NCBI RefSeq assembly: GCF_003254745.1
Contig: NZ_QKXH01000001.1
Location: forward strand, 124,001-188,000
DNA: 64,000 nt
Direction: 5' to 3'
Source: Flavobacterium aquariorum
GTDB taxonomy: Bacteria; Bacteroidota; Bacteroidia; Flavobacteriales; Flavobacteriaceae
The position numbers and the translations under genes were made by a program. The first letter of the stretch is position 1, and each line of letters opens with the position of its first letter. The notes under the pieces are model-generated. The model searched no databases. It was not told where the DNA came from and was given only the letters and a program-made list of their open reading frames with translations. This document shows, in pieces, positions 27,275-37,351 of this stretch.

Positions 27275-27940
27275 CATACCGTTTTTCAAATATCCTTTCT
27301 CAACCAGCTCTTCTTTACAAAGCAGATGATGTGCCTTACCTTCTTTGAGTAAAACCAATTTGTTTGACACTTTGATTATATTTTCATAATTATGATCAGA
27401 TATAATAATCCCTTTAGTATTAGAATTCTCAACTATTAATTCATTCACTTTTTCAACCATTAAAGGAGATAAACCATTATAAGGCTCATCTAACAAAACA
27501 AATTTTGAAGAATTATTGAGAATGATTTTAATTTCTAAATACCGTAATTCTCCCCCTGACAAATGAGAAACTTTCTTTTCTAACATTGTCACAATGATTT
27601 CATCTGCACAAAACTCTAAAATCCTCTCCTTCGGAACTGATAATTGTATTGCTTTTTTAACTGAAAACACATTAGGGATAGAGTTATCCTGAGGCAAATA
27701 ACTAATTTCAGCAAACAAATCCTTGGTAGAAACTTTGACAATCCCATCAATCCTAACAAACTTAAAATCAGCAGATGTAATCCCAAAAATAATTTTTAGC
27801 AAAGTTGACTTACCTGAACCATTTCTGCCAAGAAGCCCAATAATATCATTTGTTTCGCATTTTAAATAAACATCTGACAATATATTTTTATTGTCAAAAG
27901 ATTTCTGAACGCTATCAATCTCTAGTAAATGCTTTTTCAA
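27248..27940 (-). CDS. ABC transporter ATP-binding protein
   Basis: This 230-aa ATPase subunit has Walker A GRNGSGKST (residues 38-46), the signature LSGGELRYLE, Walker B FVLLDEPYNGLSP and the H-loop His in IISDHNYE. The architecture and ending recall LptB/branched-chain-type ATPases, but no matching permease is present. It overlaps the upstream small membrane-protein gene by 4 bases (ATGA), so the two are translationally coupled. It probably energises a two-component exporter in which that 98-aa protein is a partner, or works with permeases elsewhere. Confidence 0.9.
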   Translation of the reverse strand: MKKHLLEIDSVQKSFDNKNILSDVYLKCETNDIIGLLGRNGSGKSTLLKIIFGITSADFKFVRIDGIVKVSTKDLFAEISYLPQDNSIPNVFSVKKAIQLSVPKERILEFCADEIIVTMLEKKVSHLSGGELRYLEIKIILNNSSKFVLLDEPYNGLSPLMVEKVNELIVENSNTKGIIISDHNYENIIKVSNKLVLLKEGKAHHLLCKEELVEKGYLKNGMLDVFDKRS

Positions 27941-28233
27941 AATAATTTCCTTATCAAATTAAAAACAAAAGAGCAAATTGCTAAAAAAACAAAAGTAAAA
28001 AACCATGAATATACCCAAAGCTGTATTTTGGAAATTGTATTGTTGAAATAAAACACATACTCATTTTTGGCATTAACTTCTTTGAAAAACAAACTTAAAG
28101 CAAAACCAAAAGTAAGCACTGAATAATTAAAGGCTATCAATCCTCCAAAAAGAAAAACAAAAAAACTCACAGCGAAATTAATCGCAAGAGTACTTTTAAA
28201 AAACTCAAATAGATTACTCCATTTTCTATTCAT
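27937..28233 (-). CDS. Small membrane protein coupled to the ABC ATPase
   Basis: This 98-aa protein has about three hydrophobic segments: FAVSFFVFLFGGLIAF, LTFGFALSLFF and VYSWFFTFVFLAICSFVF. The polar loop KEVNAKNEYVFYFN lies between the last two. I recognise no family. The ATG at 28233 (MNRKWSN) avoids overlap with the addB-like stop at 28238; an ATG at 28257 is the alternative. Its stop overlaps the ABC ATPase start by 4 bases. Position and topology suggest a membrane partner of that ATPase, by inference only. Confidence 0.7.
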   Translation of the reverse strand: MNRKWSNLFEFFKSTLAINFAVSFFVFLFGGLIAFNYSVLTFGFALSLFFKEVNAKNEYVFYFNNTISKIQLWVYSWFFTFVFLAICSFVFNLIRKLF

Positions 28234-28237
28234 CCCA

Positions 28238-31003
28238 TTATATAATTTTCTCCTCAAACGGAATTGTCACATCCAATATTTCATTCAATAACAAAACAAT
28301 TTGTTCCAAATAGCTAGCCTGAATTTCAGTATTAATAATCGCTACACTTTCTTTTTCTTCTTTAAAATTAAAAGGCAAAAATCCCGATTTTAAGTTTTTA
28401 AACGAAATAATTCCTGCTTCAATAGGTTTCCCTTTCGCATTTTCTTCATACATATAAGTGTATGCCAGAACCTGAATAATTTTGTCGTTTTTAATATCGT
28501 CAGTCAGTCCTTTCCAAGATTTAAGCGTAACATTAGTTTTTTCGACTTTGCCCGTTTTGTAATCAATGATTCTGATGATTCCGTTGCGTTCTTCAATCCT
28601 GTCCACATTTCCTCTTATCAAAACAGGAAAAGGTAAACTTGGATGCTCTACCATTCTATCAAAAGTCTTTTCAAGCTCCAGAATCTTTATGGCGTCACCG
28701 TTCTTGATGCTTTCCAATTCCACTTTTAGGAAATTAAAAACATTTCGTTTTGCCACTTCAAAAGCCAATAGATTTCTTCCCTTTTTTATTTCTCCTTCTT
28801 TGTAAACTACTTTGAATTGAATCAAGACTTCGGAGTCAATTTTCTTAATACAATTTTCAATGTCTTTCTCAGAAATAAATTTCCCTATAAAAGGATCATA
28901 TAAAACCTTTAAAGTCTCGTGAATAATAGTTCCCAAAGTATTCAAGGCAATATTCTCCTCTACTTCTTCAACTTCACTGATCCTCAAAATCTTTTGAAAA
29001 TAAAACTGAATCGGATTCCTTATATAACTCGTCAATGCTGAAGGAGAAAATCCTTTTCCTGCTATTTCTTTCAAACGAGCCATTACCATCTCCGATTTTG
29101 GAATTACCATTGGTGAATAAGCCGTGTCAGGCAAGACTGCATTGTAAATTTCGTGGGTTAAAGTATGATTAGGCTGTTTCTCTACCTCCAATTGAGTAAT
29201 GAAACGACTTTTCTCTCCAGCATCCAAGCCTTCACTTTCGGTATTATACAGTAAATAAATGTTTTTTGCACGTTGTAGTAAATGATAAAAGTGATACGTA
29301 TAGATAGCATCTTTCTCTTTAAAAGTAGGCAATCCCAATTCACTCTTTACATCATAAGGAATAAAGGAGTTTTGTGATTTACCAGCTGGAAATTTACCCT
29401 CATTCATAGAAGTGATAATAACTGTCTCAAAGTCCAAAACCCTACTCTCAAGAACACCCATAATCTGCAAACCATTTAAAGGCTCCCCTTCAAAAGAAAC
29501 TTCAGCCAAATCAATAACTTGCTTATAAATTGCATACAAAGTATCAATCGTGTCAATTTCTTTGTGCTTTGAATAGTAATTAATCAGTTTATTAATTACT
29601 TTGAAAATAGCATAGACAAAAGTTTTGGCTATTTTTTCCTCTTCATTTTCATTGCTCAGATTATTTTTAATTTTAAGCAATAAACTTGAGATTATTTCTA
29701 AAACACCAATAGAACCCGTTTCCCATTTTCGAAATACAAGCAAAAATAAATCACTGGTATTATCATTTAATTCAAATAATTTATGATGACTGATAAATGT
29801 GTAGTTGTTTTTATTGATGATTCCAACCAAAGCACTTGTATTAGCATAAGGCTCAATTAACGGATGCGTCAATATATCCAACACATCTTTATAATAAAAA
29901 ACATAGCTGCTATTGCCTCTAGATAATGCATTGGTGTGCATTTTAAACAATTTGGCAATAAGAATTTGTGCTGGATTATTTTTGCTTGAATATCCCATCG
30001 TAATATTCAAAGCCCCTACAGAATTAGACAAAGAGTACAACAGTGGAATCAACAAATTTTCTTCTCCCAAAACAATAGCCACTTTATCCAAGGAAGTATT
30101 TGGATTTTCAATGCTGATATTTTCTATGATACTTCCTGCAATCTTGGCCTGACCAATAGTTTTTGGTGTACCAATAACTTGAATATTTTTAGTAGCCGAA
30201 AAATCATCAACAATCCATTCAAAAGGATGTGATTTATAATGCTTCCAGCTTTCTTTAAAACGACGCACAAATAACCCGGCATCATGGTAAGGATCATTTA
30301 GAAATGTTTGATCAGCATCCCAATAGATCTTGGCCTGATCTGAAGCAATAAGATGTTGAATTATTTTCTCCTCAGAAGCGTTCAAAGCATTAAAACCTGC
30401 AAAAACAAAATGTTTCCCTTGAATTGATTTTGAAAATTTATTGATGTTTCTTACTGCTTCCCGATAAATCAACCCTTGATATCCAATTCCTTTTTCAAAC
30501 AAATGCTCATAAAGAGATTGATAGTATTTAGGCAATAATTTCCAAAAATCAATGTAGTTCTCTAATAACTGGGTTTTATTTTCTACTTCAATCCCCCATT
30601 TCTTAATATCTTCAATATCTTTCAAGTAGGATAAAACATGATTTGGATCTAACAGATAACGATCGATTTCATTAAAATCTTGAAGTAAAGTTTTAGCCCA
30701 GTTTGCGAAAATTTCAAATGACTGTTGGTTCTTTTTTTCTGTAATTGAAAGATACACTTGATAAAACTCAAATAACAATTCTATGGGATCAATAGTTCTT
30801 ATTTCCGCAATACTTTGAACAAAATCTTCAATGCTGATAATTTCTGGCGAAAACATATTTTCTTCTGTTTGCTTTTTTAATGCTTCAATAAGAAATATTT
30901 TTGCCCGTTTGTTTGGTAACACCACTATAGTCTCAGTAATACTATTATGATACTCTGTTATTATTACAGTTGCAATTTTATCTAAAAAAGAAATGTTCGT
31001 CAT
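28238..31003 (-). CDS. addB: AddB-like PD-(D/E)XK nuclease/inactive helicase
   Basis: AddB-type proteins pair with an AddA/UvrD helicase-nuclease in double-strand-break resection. The 921-aa protein has a helicase-like N-terminal two-thirds without a good Walker A (VVLPNKRAKIFL). Its C-terminal PD-(D/E)XK nuclease domain starts at FSPSALTSYIRNPIQFYF, followed by GTIIHETLKVLY and the catalytic IIRIIDYKTGK. I chose the ATG at 31003 (MTNISFLDKI); the frame from 31030 adds nine leader residues inside the ompA terminator region. The matching AddA-like gene lies 2.9 kb upstream, separated by ompA and kbl. Confidence 0.85.
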   Translation of the reverse strand: MTNISFLDKIATVIITEYHNSITETIVVLPNKRAKIFLIEALKKQTEENMFSPEIISIEDFVQSIAEIRTIDPIELLFEFYQVYLSITEKKNQQSFEIFANWAKTLLQDFNEIDRYLLDPNHVLSYLKDIEDIKKWGIEVENKTQLLENYIDFWKLLPKYYQSLYEHLFEKGIGYQGLIYREAVRNINKFSKSIQGKHFVFAGFNALNASEEKIIQHLIASDQAKIYWDADQTFLNDPYHDAGLFVRRFKESWKHYKSHPFEWIVDDFSATKNIQVIGTPKTIGQAKIAGSIIENISIENPNTSLDKVAIVLGEENLLIPLLYSLSNSVGALNITMGYSSKNNPAQILIAKLFKMHTNALSRGNSSYVFYYKDVLDILTHPLIEPYANTSALVGIINKNNYTFISHHKLFELNDNTSDLFLLVFRKWETGSIGVLEIISSLLLKIKNNLSNENEEEKIAKTFVYAIFKVINKLINYYSKHKEIDTIDTLYAIYKQVIDLAEVSFEGEPLNGLQIMGVLESRVLDFETVIITSMNEGKFPAGKSQNSFIPYDVKSELGLPTFKEKDAIYTYHFYHLLQRAKNIYLLYNTESEGLDAGEKSRFITQLEVEKQPNHTLTHEIYNAVLPDTAYSPMVIPKSEMVMARLKEIAGKGFSPSALTSYIRNPIQFYFQKILRISEVEEVEENIALNTLGTIIHETLKVLYDPFIGKFISEKDIENCIKKIDSEVLIQFKVVYKEGEIKKGRNLLAFEVAKRNVFNFLKVELESIKNGDAIKILELEKTFDRMVEHPSLPFPVLIRGNVDRIEERNGIIRIIDYKTGKVEKTNVTLKSWKGLTDDIKNDKIIQVLAYTYMYEENAKGKPIEAGIISFKNLKSGFLPFNFKEEKESVAIINTEIQASYLEQIVLLLNEILDVTIPFEEKII

Positions 31004-31015
31004 TTTATAAATATA

Positions 31016-31047
31016 AAAAAAGCCATTCAATTAAGAATGGCTTTTTA
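31016..31047 (-). terminator. Terminator after the OmpA-like gene
   Basis: AAAAAGCCATTC and GAATGGCTTTTT form a perfect 12-bp stem with a 6-nt loop and a T run on the minus strand. It lies 20 bases after the OmpA-like gene's stop. Confidence 0.9.
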
Positions 31048-31066
31048 AAATTATTTAGAGAATTGA

Positions 31067-32524
31067 TTACAATTTACCTTCGTATATTGTACCTATGTGT
31101 CTAATCTCAGTTCTTCTGTTTAATGCTCTACCTTCTTTAGTTTTGTTAGTAGCAACAGGTTTAGATGAACCGTAACCAGCTGAAGTCAAGTTAGCAGGAT
31201 TAACACCTTTTTCAATTAACTTATCCATAACAACTTTAGCTCTAGCTTCAGAAAGTTTTTGGTTTAATTTAGCGCTACCTGTGTTATCTGTATGACCTTC
31301 GATAGCAAATTTAGCGTTAGGGTAGTTTTTAAGGATTTCTTTAATCGCTTCCAATCTACCATCTGTAGCTCCTTTATCAGCAGTCTCAAGTACAGCTTTA
31401 CCAGTTACGAAGTAAACCGCTCTAGCTTGAACTTTAAGTTCTTGCAATACTTGCTCAGTTACTTCAGGACAACCTTTGTTACTTGCAGGACCAGGTACTG
31501 TAGGACAAGCATCATCTTTATCTAACACACCATCTTTATCAGCATCCAAATCAGGACATCCACCATTTGAAGCAGGACCTGCTTCTTTAGGACATTTGTC
31601 TGAAGCATCAGTAATACCATCACCATCTGTATCAGGACAACCTTGGAATTGTTTCAATCCAGCCACTGAAGGACAAGCATCATCAGGATCTGCTACACCG
31701 TCACCGTCTGTATCAGGACATCCTTGGAATTCAGCTGGACCAGCAACAGTAGGGCATTTGTCTTTAGAATCTTCGATACCATCAGCATCTGTATCAGGAC
31801 AACCGTTGAATTGTTTTAGACCTGCTACTTCTGGACAAGCATCGTCTTTATCATAGATTCCGTCTCCATCAGTATCTTTAGCACCAAACTTGAAAGTAAG
31901 GCCAGCAGAATATTGAGTGTAAGAAGGTGCATCAGGCGTATTAGTACCAGCATACGTTCTATCTCCAAAAGATTTTTTGTAAGTACCCAACAAAGAAAGA
32001 CCTACGTTTTCAGTAAACCAAAAATTCACTCCAACTCCAGGATTTACAGTTCCATAACTCTCGTCACCTAAGAAAGTATAACCTCCACCAACGCTTAATG
32101 TAGGCTCAACTACTTTAGATTTTATTAATTCCATGAAACTGTACGTAACAGTAGCATCAATACCATAGTACATTAAATCACCAGGATTTACAGCTACATA
32201 ATCATTAGGTCCATTGAAAGTTTTTCCAGGAACAGCTACAACAAATTTATCAATTTGATTGATAGACCCTGTAAGTCCTACAATAAAACCACTTCCTACG
32301 TATCTTGAAACGTTGATATAAGAAACTGAAGGAAGAATATTCCAGTTATCACTTACCATAAAAGGTTGGTCAAAATGGCTCATAAAGTCATCACCAGCGC
32401 TAGATCTGTAGTCAATCGCGTTTACTCCAAAACCGATAGCCCATTTATTGTTACTGTCTTGTGCCTGAGAGCTTAGCCCCATCACCATCGTTACAGCAAC
32501 TAAAAGTTTGTTAAGATGTTTCAT
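31067..32524 (-). CDS. OmpA-family outer membrane protein with thrombospondin type-3 repeats
   Basis: The 485-aa protein has a signal peptide ([20 protein letters not shown]) and an N-terminal beta-barrel of ~200 residues. Next come five Asp-rich, calcium-binding TSP3 repeats (residues ~215-350) of the type [15 protein letters not shown] with intervening GCP. A C-terminal OmpA peptidoglycan-binding domain follows ([39 protein letters not shown]). The barrel sits in the outer membrane, while the C-terminal domain grips peptidoglycan. This is the abundant porin-like OmpA of Flavobacteria. A strong terminator follows. Confidence 0.95.
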   Translation of the reverse strand: MKHLNKLLVAVTMVMGLSSQAQDSNNKWAIGFGVNAIDYRSSAGDDFMSHFDQPFMVSDNWNILPSVSYINVSRYVGSGFIVGLTGSINQIDKFVVAVPGKTFNGPNDYVAVNPGDLMYYGIDATVTYSFMELIKSKVVEPTLSVGGGYTFLGDESYGTVNPGVGVNFWFTENVGLSLLGTYKKSFGDRTYAGTNTPDAPSYTQYSAGLTFKFGAKDTDGDGIYDKDDACPEVAGLKQFNGCPDTDADGIEDSKDKCPTVAGPAEFQGCPDTDGDGVADPDDACPSVAGLKQFQGCPDTDGDGITDASDKCPKEAGPASNGGCPDLDADKDGVLDKDDACPTVPGPASNKGCPEVTEQVLQELKVQARAVYFVTGKAVLETADKGATDGRLEAIKEILKNYPNAKFAIEGHTDNTGSAKLNQKLSEARAKVVMDKLIEKGVNPANLTSAGYGSSKPVATNKTKEGRALNRRTEIRHIGTIYEGKL

Positions 32525-32635
32525 ACTTGTTATTTTTAATTACAATTAGTTAATTTCAAACAAAAGTAGGACGATTTTCTGTAACAACAAAATAAAATGT
32601 TAAATAAAACACTTCGTAAATGCAAAATTTAACAA

Positions 32636-33829
32636 TTATATTACAGCAAGTCTCTTACCTACAGTGACAAAAGCATCGATTGCTTTGTCTAAATGTTCTT
32701 TTGTGTGAGCCGCTGATAATTGTACTCTTATCCTTGCTTTATCTTTTGGCACCACTGGAAAAAAGAAACCTATGACATACACACCCTCTCTTAAAAGTTC
32801 ATTAGCCATATTTTGGGACAATTTTGCATCATATAACATCACTGGAACAATGGCAGAATCTCCTTCTACTATTTCAAAACCTGCTTTTTTCATTCCTGCT
32901 TTAAAGTAATTGGTATTCCATTCCAATTTATCTCTAAGTGTAGTATCTCTTTCTAGCAGCTCAAAAACCTTGATCGATGCTCCTACAATAGCCGGAGCCA
33001 ATGAATTTGAAAACAAATAAGGTCTGGAACGTTGACGGAGTAATTCTATTATTTCTTTCTTTGCTGTCGTATACCCCCCCATCGCGCCTCCTAAGGCTTT
33101 ACCTAATGTGCCTGTAATAATATCTACACGCCCCATTACACCTTTGGCTTCAAGCGTTCCTTTTCCTGTAGCTCCAATAAATCCTGCAGCATGACATTCA
33201 TCCACCATAACCAAAGCATCATATTTATCAGCTAGGTCACAAATTTTATCTAACGGAGCTACTACTCCATCCATAGAAAAAACACCATCGGTAACTATTA
33301 TTTTAAACCGAGCTCCCGCGTCATTAGCTTTAATCAGTTGTTGCTCTAAATCTTCCATATTACTATTTTCATAGCGGTAACGAGCTGCTTTACACAACCG
33401 AACTCCATCTATAATAGAAGCATGATTTAAACTATCTGATATAATGGCGTCCTTTTCTCCAAATAAAGGTTCAAATACCCCACCATTTGCATCAAAAGCA
33501 GCTGCATATAATATAGTGTCTTCAGTTCCATAAAAATCAGCTATCTTTTTTTCCAATGTTTTGTGGATATCCTGAGTTCCGCAAATGAAACGCACCGATG
33601 ACATCCCAAAACCGTGGGTATCCATAGCGTCTTTTGCGGCTTGAACCACTTCAGGATGTGAAGACAAACCTAAATAATTATTGGCGCAAAAATTTAAAAC
33701 TGTTTCGCCTGTCGAAATGGTAATTTCCGCCCCTTGTGGAGAAGTTATAATTCGTTCTTTTTTGAAAATTCCGTTTTCTTCAATAGTTTGAAGTTCTGAT
33801 TGCAAGTGTTGTTGAATTTTACCGTACAT
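32636..33829 (-). CDS. kbl: Glycine C-acetyltransferase (2-amino-3-ketobutyrate CoA ligase)
   Basis: Kbl joins acetyl-CoA and glycine to 2-amino-3-ketobutyrate, or works in reverse in threonine degradation. The 397-aa PLP enzyme of the alpha-oxoamine synthase family has the PLP-binding Lys244 in [10 protein letters not shown]. It also has [15 protein letters not shown], the segment [12 protein letters not shown] with the pyridine-stacking His, and the N-terminal [11 protein letters not shown]. Its length and sequence match Kbl better than the related BioF or KBL-like serine palmitoyltransferases. Threonine dehydrogenase (tdh), its usual partner, is not in the window. Confidence 0.9.
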   Translation of the reverse strand: MYGKIQQHLQSELQTIEENGIFKKERIITSPQGAEITISTGETVLNFCANNYLGLSSHPEVVQAAKDAMDTHGFGMSSVRFICGTQDIHKTLEKKIADFYGTEDTILYAAAFDANGGVFEPLFGEKDAIISDSLNHASIIDGVRLCKAARYRYENSNMEDLEQQLIKANDAGARFKIIVTDGVFSMDGVVAPLDKICDLADKYDALVMVDECHAAGFIGATGKGTLEAKGVMGRVDIITGTLGKALGGAMGGYTTAKKEIIELLRQRSRPYLFSNSLAPAIVGASIKVFELLERDTTLRDKLEWNTNYFKAGMKKAGFEIVEGDSAIVPVMLYDAKLSQNMANELLREGVYVIGFFFPVVPKDKARIRVQLSAAHTKEHLDKAIDAFVTVGKRLAVI

Positions 33830-33906
33830 TTTATTAGATTTTTAATCTTAAAGCTTAAAGGCAGACAAGCAATAAACTTCGTTATTTGACAATTTTTTAT
33901 TTATTT

Positions 33907-36900
33907 TTACAAATGTACTACATCGATTTCGACTCCTATGTACACAAGCGCTTTTTTTAGCACTTTGAGGCCCATTTTTTCAATAGCCACTTGGTAATTT
34001 TCCAATTGATATTTATATTTTGGATTAGGGAGACCTGTTTTATAGTCCAAAAGGAAAACTTCTTTGGCCTTATTAATCACTATTCGATCCGGTTTAACAA
34101 TACCTCCTTCTTTTTGAATAATTGTCTTTTCATTCAAAACTTCATTTCCTTCGGCAAAATGATCTACTAAATCCCGATGGTTAACTATTTCAATAATAGC
34201 ATTATGAACAATTTTTTTTTGAAATATCGTAATTAATCCGTTTTCAATCGCTTTATTAATTGCCAACTCTACATCTTTTATTGACGCAATAAATGAAAGT
34301 ATTTCGTGTATCACATTACCAAACTCTATAGCTTCCAATTGATGTGTTCCCCACATCAATGCTTCCCTTTGGGCAATTTTTATATTTTTCGGATTTAATA
34401 CTGCCGAAACTACAGGAATGCTTTTGGAAGTATCAATATGTTTTTCTTTTTTAGATAACTTAGTCGAATTGCCAAATGTATATTCTAATTGATTTTCATC
34501 ATAAAGGCCTTGTTGCATCAAATATTTTATAAAAAACGAGGCCATATTACTTGGATATTCCCCATCCTTTCTGGGCTTTACATTTTGAGAAATAACATAC
34601 AATTGTTCCTCGGCCCTAGTTAAAGCTACATACAATACATTAACATTATCCAACAATTCTTCTTGCTTTTTCAAATTATAAACTGCAGAAGCTTCCTCTC
34701 CAAATTCTTCAATAGCACTACTGTTATCAACTAACACTTTTGGCATATCAAAATCCTGTCCTTCGGAGTTGAGCCATAACTTATCTTTCGGTTTTCTATT
34801 ATAATCTTCTTCGGCAAAAGGCATTATTACAACCGGAAATTCCAATCCTTTTGATTTATGAATGGTCATTATACGAACTGCATTTGTGCCTTCTGGCGAA
34901 GGAATACTGAATTTCTCTGCATTTTTATCCCAGTAATTCAAAAAATCTGAAATTCCGGCCTGATTACGCACATCTCGTTCCAAAATAATGTCCAGAAAAT
35001 ACTGAACATAAGCGGTTGCCGACGATTGCGTTTCTAAATTTTCATTGGTTTTTAAAAACTTCAAAATAATTATTTCAACCGCTTCGTACAATGATTTTTT
35101 TCTAATGTTTTGAAAAGAAAGTTCTATGTTGCAGTTTTCGAGCCATTTTTCAAAAGTTGCTTCCTCCTTCAACTCCATTCCTTTGGCTATAAAATCATGA
35201 ACAGGCGATTCAGTTTGTTTGTTTTGTGCCAAATATTGTAAAAAATTGGCTTTCGCCTCCAAGTCAGAACTGTTTTTTAAATATTTTAAAATGTGAATGA
35301 TCAATCGAACTTCAGTCGCATTTTGAATCATCAATGTTTCAGAGGACAAAAGTGGGATGCTTTGCTCGGTCAAATAATTAGCAATAGCAATTCCCTGGCT
35401 TCGTTTTCGGGTCAGAATTACAATGTCTTTATATTCAAAGCCTTCTTTTACTACATTTTGAATAGTATTTAATGTAGCCAAAACATATAAATCCGTTTTA
35501 TCCAATACGTCTTCATCCGCTTCTGAAGATTCAATTTCTGGTAGAAAAGAAATATTTACATATCCACCTACCTTATTATTTATCTTTTGACGACTATGAT
35601 TTTCATATAAGTCTTTATAATCAGCATTACTAAATTCATTGGACAATAATTGAAAAAAATCATTATTGAATTCAATCACTTGGGAATAACTTCTATAATT
35701 TTTGTCTAAATGCTCTAGTCTTTTTTCTGGATTACTGAACGGATTCTGATCCTTACTCAATTCGATAAACTGCTCGGCTTTACCACCACGCCAACGATAA
35801 ATAGATTGTTTTGGGTCACCTACAATCATTAAAGTTCCTTTTTGCCCAAAATCATCTTGACCTGAAAGTGCATTATCGATAAGCGGAATCAGGTTTTGCC
35901 ATTGCATTTCGGAAGTATCCTGAAATTCATCAATAAAAAAATGACGGTAACGCTCTCCTAATCGTTCATATATAAAGGGAGCGGGCTGATTTTGGATTTC
36001 GCGGTGAATAATTGCGTTGAACTCAGTTATCGAAAGTACATTTTGTTCGTTCTGAATTTTTGCCAATTCATTACTAACCGTATTTAGTAATGATAACGGT
36101 GTGATGTTTTTTAAGAACGCTTTGTAGAAATTTCGCTTTTCGAAGTTTTTATAAATTTCAGCAAGACTCTTCAGTAAATCGGGGATGATATTTTCTATTA
36201 ACGCTCGGTCTTTTGCCGTTTTATTGATGGCAATATCTTCGAACTCATGAAACATCTTGTTTTTAGAATTGAATTTTCCATCCACAATGCTTTGGAGATG
36301 ATTAGGAAAAGTTCCTCTGGAAAATGATTTTAAATCAATTGCATTTTTATCAATTAGCAATAACAATTCAGTTGCAAGAATTGTATTTTCTTTTTCTAAA
36401 TCTTTACAAACTTGAACTAATTTTTCTTTTACAGCAATAAAATCACTGATCGATTTGTCGTGAAAATGAGTAATTTCATTTCGGTTATTTTCATTCAGCA
36501 CTAATTTGCCGGTTTCTAGAATTTCTCGCGAAATATCCCAAGATTTATCATCATCGGTTTTTTCCATCGTAAAATCGATGAGTAATTTAGTCAGAGTTTC
36601 GTCTTCACCGGCTTGGGCAATAATCGCGTCAACCGCTTCGATTAGTAGATTTTCGGTATCTAGAGTCACCTCGAAAGTCATAGGCAATCCTAAATCATGA
36701 GCAAAAGCACGAATTACTTTGTGGGTGAATTTATCTATAGTGGATATATCAAAAGCAGCATAATTATGAATAATGTGCTTGATGATTTGTTGTGATTTGG
36801 TTTTAATTTGAATTATCGAAAGACCTGTGTCTATGGATAAATCTTGCATTAAATCCGATGCTTTGGAATTGGGTTCGTCTTTCGCAAATTCAGACAAACT

Positions 36901-37080
36901 GCCTACGATTCGGCTTTTCATTTCGTGTACCGCTTTGTTGGTAAACGTTATGGCAAGAATATTTCGGTAAGCATCATTTTTGTTTGCGGTAAGAATGATC
37001 TTGAGGTATTCTTTTACAAGAGCATATGTTTTTCCTGAACCTGCGGAGGCATCGTATATGGCGAAAGAAGGTCTCTCCAT
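33907..37080 (-). CDS. addA: AddA-like UvrD/RecB helicase-nuclease
   Basis: This 1057-aa protein is a superfamily-1A helicase with an attached RecB-type nuclease. It has Walker A ASAGSGKT at residues 11-18, Q-like TFTNKAVHEMK, Walker B FFIDEFQDTS, VGDPKQSIYRWRGG, MTIHKSKGLEFPVV and the late VALTRAEEQLYV. The C-terminal nuclease core is FGNVIHEIL and VFLLDYKTG with QLENY. Together with the AddB-like protein it should resect double-strand breaks. I chose the ATG at 37080 (MERPSFAIYDAS). The 45-residue longer frame from 37215 runs through dispersed repeat C and is not coding. Confidence 0.9.
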   Translation of the reverse strand: MERPSFAIYDASAGSGKTYALVKEYLKIILTANKNDAYRNILAITFTNKAVHEMKSRIVGSLSEFAKDEPNSKASDLMQDLSIDTGLSIIQIKTKSQQIIKHIIHNYAAFDISTIDKFTHKVIRAFAHDLGLPMTFEVTLDTENLLIEAVDAIIAQAGEDETLTKLLIDFTMEKTDDDKSWDISREILETGKLVLNENNRNEITHFHDKSISDFIAVKEKLVQVCKDLEKENTILATELLLLIDKNAIDLKSFSRGTFPNHLQSIVDGKFNSKNKMFHEFEDIAINKTAKDRALIENIIPDLLKSLAEIYKNFEKRNFYKAFLKNITPLSLLNTVSNELAKIQNEQNVLSITEFNAIIHREIQNQPAPFIYERLGERYRHFFIDEFQDTSEMQWQNLIPLIDNALSGQDDFGQKGTLMIVGDPKQSIYRWRGGKAEQFIELSKDQNPFSNPEKRLEHLDKNYRSYSQVIEFNNDFFQLLSNEFSNADYKDLYENHSRQKINNKVGGYVNISFLPEIESSEADEDVLDKTDLYVLATLNTIQNVVKEGFEYKDIVILTRKRSQGIAIANYLTEQSIPLLSSETLMIQNATEVRLIIHILKYLKNSSDLEAKANFLQYLAQNKQTESPVHDFIAKGMELKEEATFEKWLENCNIELSFQNIRKKSLYEAVEIIILKFLKTNENLETQSSATAYVQYFLDIILERDVRNQAGISDFLNYWDKNAEKFSIPSPEGTNAVRIMTIHKSKGLEFPVVIMPFAEEDYNRKPKDKLWLNSEGQDFDMPKVLVDNSSAIEEFGEEASAVYNLKKQEELLDNVNVLYVALTRAEEQLYVISQNVKPRKDGEYPSNMASFFIKYLMQQGLYDENQLEYTFGNSTKLSKKEKHIDTSKSIPVVSAVLNPKNIKIAQREALMWGTHQLEAIEFGNVIHEILSFIASIKDVELAINKAIENGLITIFQKKIVHNAIIEIVNHRDLVDHFAEGNEVLNEKTIIQKEGGIVKPDRIVINKAKEVFLLDYKTGLPNPKYKYQLENYQVAIEKMGLKVLKKALVYIGVEIDVVHL

Positions 37081-37151
37081 TTGAATTTTAGATTGTTGAT
37101 TAACGATTTTAGATTTCTGATTAACATTTAAGATTATTGAAATCCTAAATG

Positions 37152-37240
37152 CCCTAGCCCCGATAGTAGTGAAAATCCTTTTCTTTTTTTCCTTTAAAAA
37201 AAGAAAAGATTGCAACGAATAGCGGGAAATAGCTCCTAGA
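37152..37240. repeat. Dispersed palindromic element, copy C
   Basis: It begins CTAGCCCCGATAGTAGTGAA and ends AATAGCGGGAAATAGCTCCTA, given here in shortened form as GCGGGAAATAGCTCCTA. The centre is a TTTTCTTT/AAAGAAAA hairpin around an ATCC/GAT shoulder. The order and sequence of both ends match copy A at 8243. It sits between divergent addA and sod. Confidence 0.6.
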
Positions 37241-37308
37241 AATCACATCATCATTTTATTTGATGAAATTATAACGAAATAGAATTTTCAATTCCAAAGT
37301 TAAATGTT

Positions 37309-37316
37309 TAATTTTG
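37309..37316 (+). promoter_or_regulatory. -7 box of the superoxide dismutase promoter
   Basis: TAATTTTG is an exact TAnnTTTG box, 36 bases before the sod ATG. I see no TTG at the ideal -33 distance, so the promoter may need an activator or use a weak -33 element. Confidence 0.45.
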
Positions 37317-37351
37317 AATAAAATATTTATAAATCATTAAACAACTATATT

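Noticed and set aside
31476..31856. 126-aa Ser/Pro/Gly-rich ORF opposite the ompA gene
   Set aside because: It is the antisense shadow of the thrombospondin type-3 repeats.
37081..37215. 45-residue N-terminal extension of the AddA-like protein
   Set aside because: The extra frame runs through dispersed element C and AT-rich filler; the conserved helicase start is at the ATG at 37080.
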